34,647 nucleotides of DNA from an uncultured Clostridia bacterium (GTDB lineage Bacteria; Bacillota; Clostridia; Christensenellales; UBA1242): contig CAKVMJ010000017.1 of the NCBI GenBank assembly GCA_934772445.1, positions 1-34,647 of the forward strand, read 5' to 3'. Position numbers and translations under genes: made by a program. The notes below the pieces were generated by a model. That model ran no database searches, had not been told where the DNA came from, and worked only from the letters and a program-made list of their open reading frames with translations. Positions 1-8,259 of this stretch are shown piece after piece (within the stretch, counting starts at the first letter, position 1; every line of letters begins with the position of its first letter).

Positions 1-836
1 ACTTGCAAGAACAACTTTTCATCGTTTGTACAATTTATATAAACTGTTCCAATAATCATACAACCAAGCAATGGTGAAACATCTAATAACGAACTTATTG
101 CACAGAATAAGAATAAAATACAAACCGTAATTATAAGCCTATTATCTGAGCTATGCTTAACTTTCATAAGCAACACTAAAACAAATCCAAGCACAACGCC
201 AATTGCTAATGATGCTAAGTTTTTCAATATTGGTAAAACAACAACTTCAAAACTAAATGCCCCTGCACCAGAAATTGATGCTAAAGCAACGGAAATTGCA
301 ACACTATATGCAATTAAACTTACCACATCATCTAATGCCACAACTTGCAAAAGAGTATCAACAAATTCACCTTTGGATTTTGTTTGCCTAATTGTCATAA
401 TTGTTGAAGCTGGAGCTGTTGCAGAAGCGAGTGCTGCAAGCACAATTGAAAAAGCTAAGCTCAAACCAAGGACAAAGTACATTACTATAAAAACAACTAA
501 CGAAGCCATTAAAGCCTCAAAAATGGTTAATACAATAATACCCATTCCGTTCTTCTTTAATGTACTAAATTTAAAAAATTCACCAACACTAAACGCGATA
601 AAAGCAAGGGCTATATCTGAGATAAAATCTAAGCCACCTATTATATTTTTGGGTATTAAATTTAAACAATAAGGACCAATTAAAATACCTGCTAAAATAT
701 AACCTGTAACATTGGGTAGTTTTACTAATCTTGTAATTCTGGTCATAAAAAAGCCAAATGCAAGCATTAATGCAATTGAAACTATTATCTGCGTTACACC
801 GCTTGTTTTTTCCAAAATATCAACAAAAAAGGTCAT
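1..836 (-). CDS. Cation:proton antiporter, CPA2/Kef type (3' end outside window)
   Basis: This integral membrane protein probably exchanges Na+ or K+ for H+. It is partial: translation starts at the ATG at 836 and runs off the window edge after 278 codons without a stop. The start is preceded by GGAG at a normal distance. The protein is almost wholly hydrophobic helices, opening MTFFVDILEK. It carries family-typical stretches such as PNVTGYILAGILIGP near residue 45 and VALDDVVSLIAYS near residue 178, the acidic pair expected in the ion-binding core of CPA2 carriers. The family call is from these motifs. The exact ion and any C-terminal regulatory domain cannot be judged because the 3' end is missing. 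It lies downstream of parC on the same strand, separated by a weak terminator, so it may have its own promoter. Confidence 0.85.
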   Translation of the reverse strand, partial: MTFFVDILEKTSGVTQIIVSIALMLAFGFFMTRITRLVKLPNVTGYILAGILIGPYCLNLIPKNIIGGLDFISDIALAFIAFSVGEFFKFSTLKKNGMGIIVLTIFEALMASLVVFIVMYFVLGLSLAFSIVLAALASATAPASTIMTIRQTKSKGEFVDTLLQVVALDDVVSLIAYSVAISVALASISGAGAFSFEVVVLPILKNLASLAIGVVLGFVLVLLMKVKHSSDNRLIITVCILFLFCAISSLLDVSPLLGCMIIGTVYINCTNDEKLFLQ

Positions 837-940
837 CTTTTCTCCAAAAAGTTTTTTTATTATGAATATTATATGTTAAAAAAATCTTTTTTGCAAATAA
901 AAAACCATACTACAAAAATAATAAATTTTTTATCGTTAAA

Positions 941-968
941 AACAAAGAAAAATAGAGCAAATGCCCTA
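941..968 (-). terminator. Weak intrinsic terminator at end of parC
   Basis: On the minus strand, TAGGGC and GCTCTA can pair (one G-U) around an ATTT loop, and a T-rich run of about 16 bases follows. The hairpin includes the parC stop codon. The stem is only 6 bp, so read-through to the antiporter is possible. Confidence 0.45.
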
Positions 969-3812
969 CTTTTCATAAACCACATAAGGATAAACTGCTT
1001 GCAATACTTTATCTCCTCTAAGGCTCTTACTATATTTTCCAATAGAATCAATATTCTCTAAAGTTAAATTGCTAGCCTTAACACTTATTAAAGCATTTTT
1101 GTTTGATTGCAAAATATAATCACATTCTTGATTTGCAAAAACCCTAACAATTTTACAAGTTGCAAGTTTTTTACCTAATATTTTTGTGCCTTTCTTATTT
1201 CTCAAACTCTTTGGAATAGCCGATTGAACTAAAATTTTAAATCCGCCATTATCAAAGAATGTTGTGAAATTATCTTTTTTATTAACTAAGAATGCAGAAA
1301 CCACCTCATCATCATCTGCCAAGTTTAAACCTTTCACACCAGCACTCATTCTTCCAGTTGCTGTTATATCATCTTTCGGCACAATCATACCAATACCATT
1401 TTTTGTAAAGATTGCCACTTGCATATTTGCCTTATTTAATTGAACTCCAAGCAAAGCATCAGTTTCATCTTTAAGTTTTATTGCACCAATACATTGCTTT
1501 GATGCAAAGTATTCTTCAACCTTAGTTGTTTTTATCATTCCTTTCTTTGTGAAGAAAATCAATTCATTTTGAGCTTGTTTTTCATCAAGTTCCATACAAG
1601 TTACCACAAACTCATTATCTTCTAGATTCTTATAATGTGCTGTTACATTCGCACCTCTATCTTTAAACCTACATAAAGAAACTTTACCAGCATTAATCTT
1701 AAAACAATTGCCAAGATTTGTGAAACAATATAGAATTTTATTAGTTTTAGTTTTTATAGAAATTTCTGGGATTTCATATAAATTAGTAACATCTTTAGCA
1801 TCTTTTATTGCTAGACCATAACTCTTATCTGGTATAGATTTAATTGTTTTTTGAGGAGTGAAAATAATATGAATATCACTAACCTCTTCTTCAAAATCTG
1901 TGGCATCTTCTTCTGGTAAATCATCGCTAGGATCTAGGAATTGAGTTTTTCTATCCGAACCATAATTTTCAGCAATTTCCATAAGTTCTTTTTTAACTAT
2001 CTTCATTTGCATTGCAGGACTCTTTAATATTGCAGTATATCTTTTAATTAAATCTCTTAATCTATTTAATTCTGCAATAAGTTTATTAACTTCTAGGCTT
2101 GTAAGTCTGGCAAGTCGCATATCCAAGATTGCTTGTGCTTGAACTTCAGATAATGTAAATGTTTGAATTAATGTAATTTTTGCCTCTGTTACATTCTTAC
2201 TCGTTTTAATAATTCTAACAACTTCATCAATATTATTAATAGCAATTAACAAACCTTCTAATATATGCTCTTTTTTCAAGCAAGCTTCAAGATCATATCT
2301 TGTCCTATTATATATAATCTTTTGTTGATAATTAACATAATATTCAAGAATTTCGATTAAGCCCATTTGCTTTGGTTTACCATCTGCAATCGCAACCATA
2401 TTAACATTGAAATTTGTTTGTAAATCTGTATTTTTTAACAACATTGCAATAATTGAGCCAACTTTTGCATCTTTCTTAAGTTTAATAATTGCTCTATTTC
2501 CGTGTCTATCACTCTCATCGACAATATCTTGAATAAATGCTAGAACTCCAGTTTCATCATTCTCTTTTAATGTTGCTATTTTTTGCAACAACGCAGCCTT
2601 ATTAACTTGATAAGGAATTTCTGTAATAATAATATTTTTCTTTCCGCCATCAGCGTTTTCAATTGTTATCTTACTTCTAACATAAACTTTTCCCTTACCA
2701 GTTTTATATATCTGTTTTATTTCAGAATTATTTAAAATAAACGCACCTGTTGGGAAATCTGGACCCGGCATTATTTTCAACAACTCATCTAAATCTATAT
2801 CTCTATTATCTATATAAGCACAAGTCGCTTTGCAAACCTCTCTTAGATTATGAGTTGGGATATTTGTGGCAAGACCAACAGCAATACCCATTGCACCATT
2901 TACTAACAAGTTTGGAAATCTACCCGGCAACATCTCTGGTTCTTTACAAGAATCATCAAAGTTGAAAACCCAAGGAACTGTATCTTTTTCAATATCTCTT
3001 AAAAGTTCTAGTGCAATTGGAGCAAGTTTTGCTTCTGTATAACGCATCGCTGCAGCACCATCACCATCAACAGAACCGAAGTTTCCGTGACCATCAACCA
3101 AAACTTCGCCCATATTAAAATCTTGAGCCATTCTTACAAGAGTACCATAAATACTTGAATCGCCGTGAGGGTGATATTTACCCATACAATCACCTACAAT
3201 TCTTGCACTCTTTCTATATGGTTTATCTGGAAGAACACCAACTTCAAGCATACTATACAAAACTCTTCTTTGAACAGGTTTTAATCCATCTTCAACTCTT
3301 GGTAATGCTCTATCCAAAATAACGAACTCTGAATAAGGCAACATACTATCGTGCAACACACTTTCCACAGATTTTGTTACGATATTATTATATTCGCCAT
3401 TACCATTATCATCAAACATTGATTTAGGAGTTTTACTAGCTTTTTCTTCATCATTTGAATCTTTATCTTTTAGTTTCTTTAATTCTTCTTTCTCTGCCTT
3501 TTCTTTTAAATCTGCCTTTATTTTCTTTTCTTGTTCATCAAGAAATTTTTCTATCTCTTTAAATCCACCAATCTTTTTTACTGGTTCTTTCTTTTCAACC
3601 TTATTATCTTCAGATTTCGCCTTTGTTTTACTAGCTGAAACCTTTTTAGTTTCAGCCTTAGTTTCTGCTTTAGGCTCAGACTTTGGTTTTGATGGAGAAG
3701 CTTTTAAAATAATAGATTTTTTAGTTGGTTTTTTCTCTTTCATTAAAATGTCTTTATTTTCATCTAAAACAGCTTTTTCTTGTTTTGAAATATCTTTATC
3801 TTTAACTGCCAT
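966..3812 (-). CDS. parC: Type IIA DNA topoisomerase subunit A (topoisomerase IV-like)
   Basis: This is the DNA breakage-reunion subunit that works with the adjacent ATPase subunit as an A2B2 enzyme to decatenate or relax DNA. Visible parts are a charged, low-complexity Lys/Glu extension (about residues 1-135), the winged-helix/tower core with HPHGDSS near 214, the active-site tyrosine in AAAMRYTEAKL (about Y258), and a C-terminal beta-pinwheel domain. At 948 residues it exceeds the usual 800-840 because of the extension. The GyrA box (QRRGGKG-type) expected at the start of the C-terminal domain is not seen, which favours ParC over GyrA. The ATG is preceded by GGTAGG inside the end of parE; the two genes are separated by one base and are co-transcribed. 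The ParC name is an inference, since another gyrAB pair cannot be seen from this window. Confidence 0.9.
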   Translation of the reverse strand: MAVKDKDISKQEKAVLDENKDILMKEKKPTKKSIILKASPSKPKSEPKAETKAETKKVSASKTKAKSEDNKVEKKEPVKKIGGFKEIEKFLDEQEKKIKADLKEKAEKEELKKLKDKDSNDEEKASKTPKSMFDDNGNGEYNNIVTKSVESVLHDSMLPYSEFVILDRALPRVEDGLKPVQRRVLYSMLEVGVLPDKPYRKSARIVGDCMGKYHPHGDSSIYGTLVRMAQDFNMGEVLVDGHGNFGSVDGDGAAAMRYTEAKLAPIALELLRDIEKDTVPWVFNFDDSCKEPEMLPGRFPNLLVNGAMGIAVGLATNIPTHNLREVCKATCAYIDNRDIDLDELLKIMPGPDFPTGAFILNNSEIKQIYKTGKGKVYVRSKITIENADGGKKNIIITEIPYQVNKAALLQKIATLKENDETGVLAFIQDIVDESDRHGNRAIIKLKKDAKVGSIIAMLLKNTDLQTNFNVNMVAIADGKPKQMGLIEILEYYVNYQQKIIYNRTRYDLEACLKKEHILEGLLIAINNIDEVVRIIKTSKNVTEAKITLIQTFTLSEVQAQAILDMRLARLTSLEVNKLIAELNRLRDLIKRYTAILKSPAMQMKIVKKELMEIAENYGSDRKTQFLDPSDDLPEEDATDFEEEVSDIHIIFTPQKTIKSIPDKSYGLAIKDAKDVTNLYEIPEISIKTKTNKILYCFTNLGNCFKINAGKVSLCRFKDRGANVTAHYKNLEDNEFVVTCMELDEKQAQNELIFFTKKGMIKTTKVEEYFASKQCIGAIKLKDETDALLGVQLNKANMQVAIFTKNGIGMIVPKDDITATGRMSAGVKGLNLADDDEVVSAFLVNKKDNFTTFFDNGGFKILVQSAIPKSLRNKKGTKILGKKLATCKIVRVFANQECDYILQSNKNALISVKASNLTLENIDSIGKYSKSLRGDKVLQAVYPYVVYEK

Positions 3813-3813
3813 A

Positions 3814-5772
3814 TTATTTACCTACCGTTTTATCAAAAGTGGAAATTTTATTAAAGTTTGCATTCTCACTAATATATCTTCTTCTTGCCTCAATATTATC
3901 ACCCATCAAAGTATCAATCATTCGTTCCGCTTCTGCAACATCTTCAAGCGTAACTCTAATCAAAACTCTCTTTGCTGGATCCATTGTTGTTTCCCATAGT
4001 TGTTCTGCAGTCATCTCACCTAAACCTTTATATCTTTGAACATTATAACTACCTGCATCTTTGCCAACAATTTTTTCATATTCCGCATCATCATATATAT
4101 ATTTAGTCATACTCTTCTTTGAGATTTTATATAAAGGTGCAACACCAATATATACATGACCTTCCAAAATTAAATCTCTCATATACCTATAGAAGAATGT
4201 TAGAAGGATAGCTCTTATATGCGCACCATCTTGGTCGGCATCGGCTAAGATGATAACTTTATTATATTTCAAGTTATCTATATTAAAATTATTTCCAATA
4301 CCAGTACCAAGCGCAGAAATAATTGTTCTTATTTCCTCATTTTCCAAAACTTGATTTAATCTTTTTTTCTCGCAGTTTAATGGTTTACCACGCAATGGTA
4401 AGATTGCTTGGAAAGATCTATCTCTTGCTTGTTTTGCACTTCCGCCCGCACTATCACCCTCAACGATAAATACTTCATTTATAAGTGCGTTTCTACCAGA
4501 GCAACTTGCTAATTTACCAACCAAACTAAAATTCTCTGCTTTTTGAGTTTGCCTTGTTAAATCTTTAGCTCTTTTTGCAGCTTCTCTAGCTTTAGCTGCC
4601 AACTTTGCTTTATTTACAATCGCCGTAAAAACATCTTTAGCTTGTTTTGTTTGAGCATAGTTCATAAGACCATCATAAACTAGATTTTCAACTTCAGGTT
4701 TTGCTTCTGGGTTACCTAATTTTGTTTTAGTTTGACCTTCAAATTGAACATTTTTCATTTTAATTGCAAGAATCATAGAAATACCTTCTCTAAAATCCTC
4801 ACCTTGGAAATTATCCTCTTTTTCTTTTAAAAGCCCCATTTTTCTTGCAACTTCGTTAACCGCTTTAGTTAAACCAACTTTTAAGCCATTTTCGTGAGTA
4901 CCACCTTCGCCTGTTGGAATATTATTAACATAACTAAACACATTTTCGGCAAAACCATCTGTATGCTGAATTGCGCAACTTAGCTCAACTAAATCTGAAC
5001 GACCTTCAAAGTAGATACAATCCTTATAAAGCAATTCTCTTCCATCATTTAAGTATGCCATAAAATCTTTCAAGCCGTTGTTATATTTATAAACTCTTGT
5101 TCGAACTTCTTCCGTATCACGATAAGAATTATCTACCAAAACAAGTTCAACTCCCTTATTTAAGAAAGCAAGTTCACGCAAACGCTTTGAAATAATATCA
5201 AAATCAAAATCACAATCTTTGAAAATAGTTTTATCTGGAAGGAAAGTTACAATTGTACCAGTTCGTTCAGTTTTACCAATGCATTTTAATGGTGCAACAG
5301 GAACACCACCGGAAACTTTACCGCCAGCTTTCTTAACTGCTCTAAAACTCATAGTGTATTCAAAGCCATCTTTATGAACATCAACTTTCAACCATTCACT
5401 TAAAGCGTTTGTTACGCTCGCACCAACACCGTGCAATCCACCAGAATATTTATAGTTATCATTATTAAATTTACCACCAGCGTGCAATTGCGTAAATACA
5501 ACTTGAACACCGCTCACTTTTAATGTTGGATGCTTATCAACTGGAATACCTCTTCCGTTATCCTCAACTGTTGCTGAACCATCTTCATTTAAAGTAACAG
5601 TTATCTTATTACCATAACCATTCGCAACTTCATCCATTGAATTATCTACAATTTCCCATAAAAGATGATGTAAGCCTTTAATACCAGTTGTACCGATATA
5701 CATACCCGGTCTTAATCTAACAGCATCTAATCCTTCTAAAACAACTATGTCTTTACTTTTGTAAACTCCCAA
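3814..5772 (-). CDS. parE: Type IIA DNA topoisomerase subunit B, ATPase (topoisomerase IV-like)
   Basis: This is the ATP-driven gate subunit of the topoisomerase encoded with the downstream subunit A gene. Residues 1-220 form the GHKL ATPase with WEIVDNSMDE (about 39-48), DNGRGIPV (71-78) and GGLHGVGAS (111-119). The transducer domain carries QTKTKLGN (347-354). The TOPRIM domain follows with EGDSAGG (438-444) and DADQDGAH (511-518), and the C-terminal zone contains YKGLGEM. The 652-residue length is normal and there is no proteobacterial-type insertion. The start codon is TTG at 5770-5772. It is chosen because AAGGAG lies seven bases upstream and the protein aligns from MGVYKSKDI. A sigma-A-type promoter is visible upstream. 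Whether it serves as gyrase or topoisomerase IV depends on subunit A, which lacks a GyrA box. Confidence 0.92.
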   Translation of the reverse strand: MGVYKSKDIVVLEGLDAVRLRPGMYIGTTGIKGLHHLLWEIVDNSMDEVANGYGNKITVTLNEDGSATVEDNGRGIPVDKHPTLKVSGVQVVFTQLHAGGKFNNDNYKYSGGLHGVGASVTNALSEWLKVDVHKDGFEYTMSFRAVKKAGGKVSGGVPVAPLKCIGKTERTGTIVTFLPDKTIFKDCDFDFDIISKRLRELAFLNKGVELVLVDNSYRDTEEVRTRVYKYNNGLKDFMAYLNDGRELLYKDCIYFEGRSDLVELSCAIQHTDGFAENVFSYVNNIPTGEGGTHENGLKVGLTKAVNEVARKMGLLKEKEDNFQGEDFREGISMILAIKMKNVQFEGQTKTKLGNPEAKPEVENLVYDGLMNYAQTKQAKDVFTAIVNKAKLAAKAREAAKRAKDLTRQTQKAENFSLVGKLASCSGRNALINEVFIVEGDSAGGSAKQARDRSFQAILPLRGKPLNCEKKRLNQVLENEEIRTIISALGTGIGNNFNIDNLKYNKVIILADADQDGAHIRAILLTFFYRYMRDLILEGHVYIGVAPLYKISKKSMTKYIYDDAEYEKIVGKDAGSYNVQRYKGLGEMTAEQLWETTMDPAKRVLIRVTLEDVAEAERMIDTLMGDNIEARRRYISENANFNKISTFDKTVGK

Positions 5773-5802
5773 AGCAACTCTCCTTATTTCTTCATTTTGA
5801 TA

Positions 5803-5832
5803 AGTATAACATATTTTTCTTAATTCTGTAAA
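5803..5832 (-). promoter_or_regulatory. Predicted promoter of the parE-parC operon
   Basis: Minus strand: -35 TTTACA (5827-5832), an 18-base spacer ending in TGT, and -10 TATACT (5803-5808), with an extended -10 TG. Transcription would begin about 25 bases upstream of the TTG start and leave room for the AAGGAG site. The rest of the divergent 5773-5997 interval is AT-rich. I could not assign a convincing promoter for murG there. Confidence 0.65.
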
Positions 5833-5997
5833 TAAAAAAGCCGATATTTAGCCATTATTTTAATATAAAAATTTTACAGTGTTTAAAAGATGTGAATAAT
5901 TATACATCAAACAGAATAAATATTATCACAAAACATCAACTTTTCTAAAATAAATTTGCTACAAATCTCATAAAATATTACAAAAAGGAAGGCTTTA

Positions 5998-7053
5998 ATG
6001 AAAACAATTGTTTTAACAGGCGGAGGTACTGGCGGTCATGTTATGCCAAATGTGGCATTACTAGATGAACTTAAAAAAATATTTGATAAAATTTATTACC
6101 TAGGAAGTTTTAATGGAATAGAAAAAGATATTATCTCGAAATATTCGTTCGTGGAATATATCCCTATTCCAACAGTTAAGTTAGTTCGTTCACTAACACC
6201 TAAAAATTTACTATTACCCTTTAAACTAATTAAATCAATTTGCGAAACTAAAAAAATTTTACGAAAAATAAAATCAGATGTAATTTTTTCTAAAGGCGGA
6301 TTTGTATCTGTTCCAGTAGTTTTAGCTGGAAGCAAACTAAAAATACCAATTATTGCTCACGAAAGTGATTCTAGCATAGGGCTTGCAAATAAAATTGTTT
6401 TAAAAAAATGTAATAAAATGTGTTTTAGTTTTAAAGAACTTGCAGACAAATACAAGAAAAAAGGAGTTTATAGCGGTTCACCTATCAGACCAGCAATATT
6501 AAACGGAAACAAAGAAAAAGTTTTAAAAGAATCAGATTTCTCACCTTACAAGCAAACTTTACTTATTATGGGTGGAAGTTTGGGTGCTAAAGCTATAAAC
6601 GATATTATTTTTCAAAATATAGATGAATTAACTAAGAAATACAATGTGATACATATTGTTGGAAAAAACAACTTAAACAAAAATGTAAAAGCCAAAGGTT
6701 ACAAACAGTTAGAATTTGTGAATGATATTGAAAACTATCTAGCGTTAGCAGATTTAGTAATTTCAAGAAGTGGAAGCAATTCAATTTTTGAATTTTTAGA
6801 GTTAAGAAAACCGATGATTTTAATTCCCCTACCTTTAGACTGCTCACGAGGTGACCAAATCATTAACGCGCAAATTTTTGAGAAGAACGGATTTGCAGTT
6901 GTGCTTGAACAAAATTCTATCAATAAAGAGAAATTGTTTAAAACAATTGATGAAACTCTGCGTTGCAAACAAAAATACATAAGCAATATGCAAAAAGCAA
7001 AAACACCAAACGGCAACAAAGTGATTATAGAAGAAATTAAAAAAGTTTTATAA
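5998..7053 (+). CDS. murG: UDP-GlcNAc : undecaprenyl-PP-MurNAc-pentapeptide GlcNAc transferase
   Basis: It adds N-acetylglucosamine to lipid I to make lipid II on the inner face of the membrane. It is a GT-B glycosyltransferase of 351 residues, normal for MurG. The N-terminal nucleotide-fold loop GGGTGGH is at residues 8-14, the second-domain loop GGSLGAK at 192-198, and the UDP-GlcNAc region SRSGSNSIFEF at 256-266, followed by the SRGDQIINA segment typical of clostridial MurG. The HEQN motif appears as HESD (121-124), a moderate divergence. AAGGAAGG lies upstream of the ATG. It is transcribed alone, divergent from parE and convergent with the ddl-murF cluster, so peptidoglycan-precursor genes are grouped here on opposite strands. 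Confidence 0.93.
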   Translation: MKTIVLTGGGTGGHVMPNVALLDELKKIFDKIYYLGSFNGIEKDIISKYSFVEYIPIPTVKLVRSLTPKNLLLPFKLIKSICETKKILRKIKSDVIFSKGGFVSVPVVLAGSKLKIPIIAHESDSSIGLANKIVLKKCNKMCFSFKELADKYKKKGVYSGSPIRPAILNGNKEKVLKESDFSPYKQTLLIMGGSLGAKAINDIIFQNIDELTKKYNVIHIVGKNNLNKNVKAKGYKQLEFVNDIENYLALADLVISRSGSNSIFEFLELRKPMILIPLPLDCSRGDQIINAQIFEKNGFAVVLEQNSINKEKLFKTIDETLRCKQKYISNMQKAKTPNGNKVIIEEIKKVL

Positions 7054-7059
7054 AAAGAA

Positions 7060-7087
7060 AACGCTAAAAATTATCTTAGCGTTTTTT
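7060..7087. terminator. Bidirectional terminator between murG and ddl
   Basis: An 8-bp perfect stem, AACGCTAA / TTAGCGTT, with an 8-base loop, is followed by a T run on the plus strand. It is preceded by an A-rich run that gives a T run on the minus strand. It sits between two convergent genes. Confidence 0.85.
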
Positions 7088-7107
7088 CTTATATCTATTC
7101 CATTTAA

Positions 7108-8247
7108 TTAAATTTTACCTGCCTTACTCCCAAACTCAAAGCCAGACAAAATATCACTTTTAAATGTTGAAATCAAATTAGATTTTTTTACATTTCTTAA
7201 AATGCCTTCCTCAATCTGTAATTGAAGCAATTTTTCAAAATCAATCTTTTTAGGTTTGAATAAATAGAATGCATACGAACCTGGGATTGTATTAACTTCA
7301 TTTACAAGAACTTTTCCACTTGCATCTAATATAAAATCAAATCTACAAATTCCAAATAAATTTAAAGCATTATAAATTCGCTTCGCATAACTTATTATGG
7401 TTCTCTTTTGACCTAAAGAAATTTGAGCTGGCATAATTCTATTTAAAGTTTGCATACCTTTATCAGCTTTTGAATTATATTTATTATCAAAACTTAAAAT
7501 TACATCTCCTTTCAAAGGTTCTTCTAATTCTGATACGATAAGTTTTTCTTTACTCTTAAAAATTGCAACATTTACTTCTCTGCAACCTTCCAAATACTCT
7601 TCAATCAAAACTCTATTATCAAAACTAAAAACTGCGATTAATTTTTCTTCAAGTTCACTTTGGTTTTTACAAACTTCTATTCCAATACTACTGCCCAAGT
7701 TTGATGGTTTTAAAATTATTGGAAATTTAAAATAATTAGAAATTTTATTTATTACTCTTTTTTCATCTTCTTTAAATTCAATTATATTAAAACTTAAAGA
7801 TTTGATTGCAGGAATTTTCAGAGCTTTCATCATCTCTTTAAATAGAACTTTATCACAACCAACGGCACTACCCAAAATACTAGAATTTGCATAAGGAATA
7901 TTATTTAATTCGAGCAATGAAGCAATCGCACCATCTTCACCATTTTTGCCGTGCATACATATAAAAACAAAATCAATTTGCTTCCATTTTCTATACCCAC
8001 CAATCCTTTTAAAATATAACCAATTATCTTTTAAAGACAACAAAATTTCTTTATTTTTTTGTTCGCTTTTAAAAGACTTTATATCTAATAAATTATCCCC
8101 AGTTTCCCAAGTTCCATCTTTAGAAATATAGATAGGTACTATGCAAAATTCTTCTTTATTTAACGCTTGCATAACTTGCATAGCAGTTATTATAGAAATA
8201 TCGTGTTCAACATTAACTCCACCAAAAACTACTCCAATATTTTTCAT
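7108..8247 (-). CDS. ddl: D-alanine--D-alanine ligase
   Basis: This ATP-grasp enzyme joins two D-alanines for the peptidoglycan stem peptide. The N-terminal domain begins MKNIGVVFGGVNVEHDISI, with the conserved GG..EHxIS signature near 9-18. The ATP-grasp region has KPSNLGSSIG (180-189) and EEYLEGCREVNVA near 216-228. The metal- and substrate-binding end is RFDFILD (about 302-308) and NEVNTIPGS (316-324). The 379-residue length is slightly above the usual 340-370 because of a short C-terminal extension. AAAGGGG precedes the ATG. The gene lies 12 bases downstream of a murF-like ligase, the enzyme that uses its product, in the same operon. Confidence 0.93.
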   Translation of the reverse strand: MKNIGVVFGGVNVEHDISIITAMQVMQALNKEEFCIVPIYISKDGTWETGDNLLDIKSFKSEQKNKEILLSLKDNWLYFKRIGGYRKWKQIDFVFICMHGKNGEDGAIASLLELNNIPYANSSILGSAVGCDKVLFKEMMKALKIPAIKSLSFNIIEFKEDEKRVINKISNYFKFPIILKPSNLGSSIGIEVCKNQSELEEKLIAVFSFDNRVLIEEYLEGCREVNVAIFKSKEKLIVSELEEPLKGDVILSFDNKYNSKADKGMQTLNRIMPAQISLGQKRTIISYAKRIYNALNLFGICRFDFILDASGKVLVNEVNTIPGSYAFYLFKPKKIDFEKLLQLQIEEGILRNVKKSNLISTFKSDILSGFEFGSKAGKI

Positions 8248-8259
8248 AAAATCCCCTTT

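Noticed and set aside
869..1061. Short frames on both strands between the antiporter and parC
   Set aside because: They overlap the parC 3' end and are low-complexity readings of AT-rich sequence.
5833..5997. murG promoter
   Set aside because: Several AT-rich hexamers resemble -10 boxes but none has a matching -35 at a proper distance, so I do not call one.
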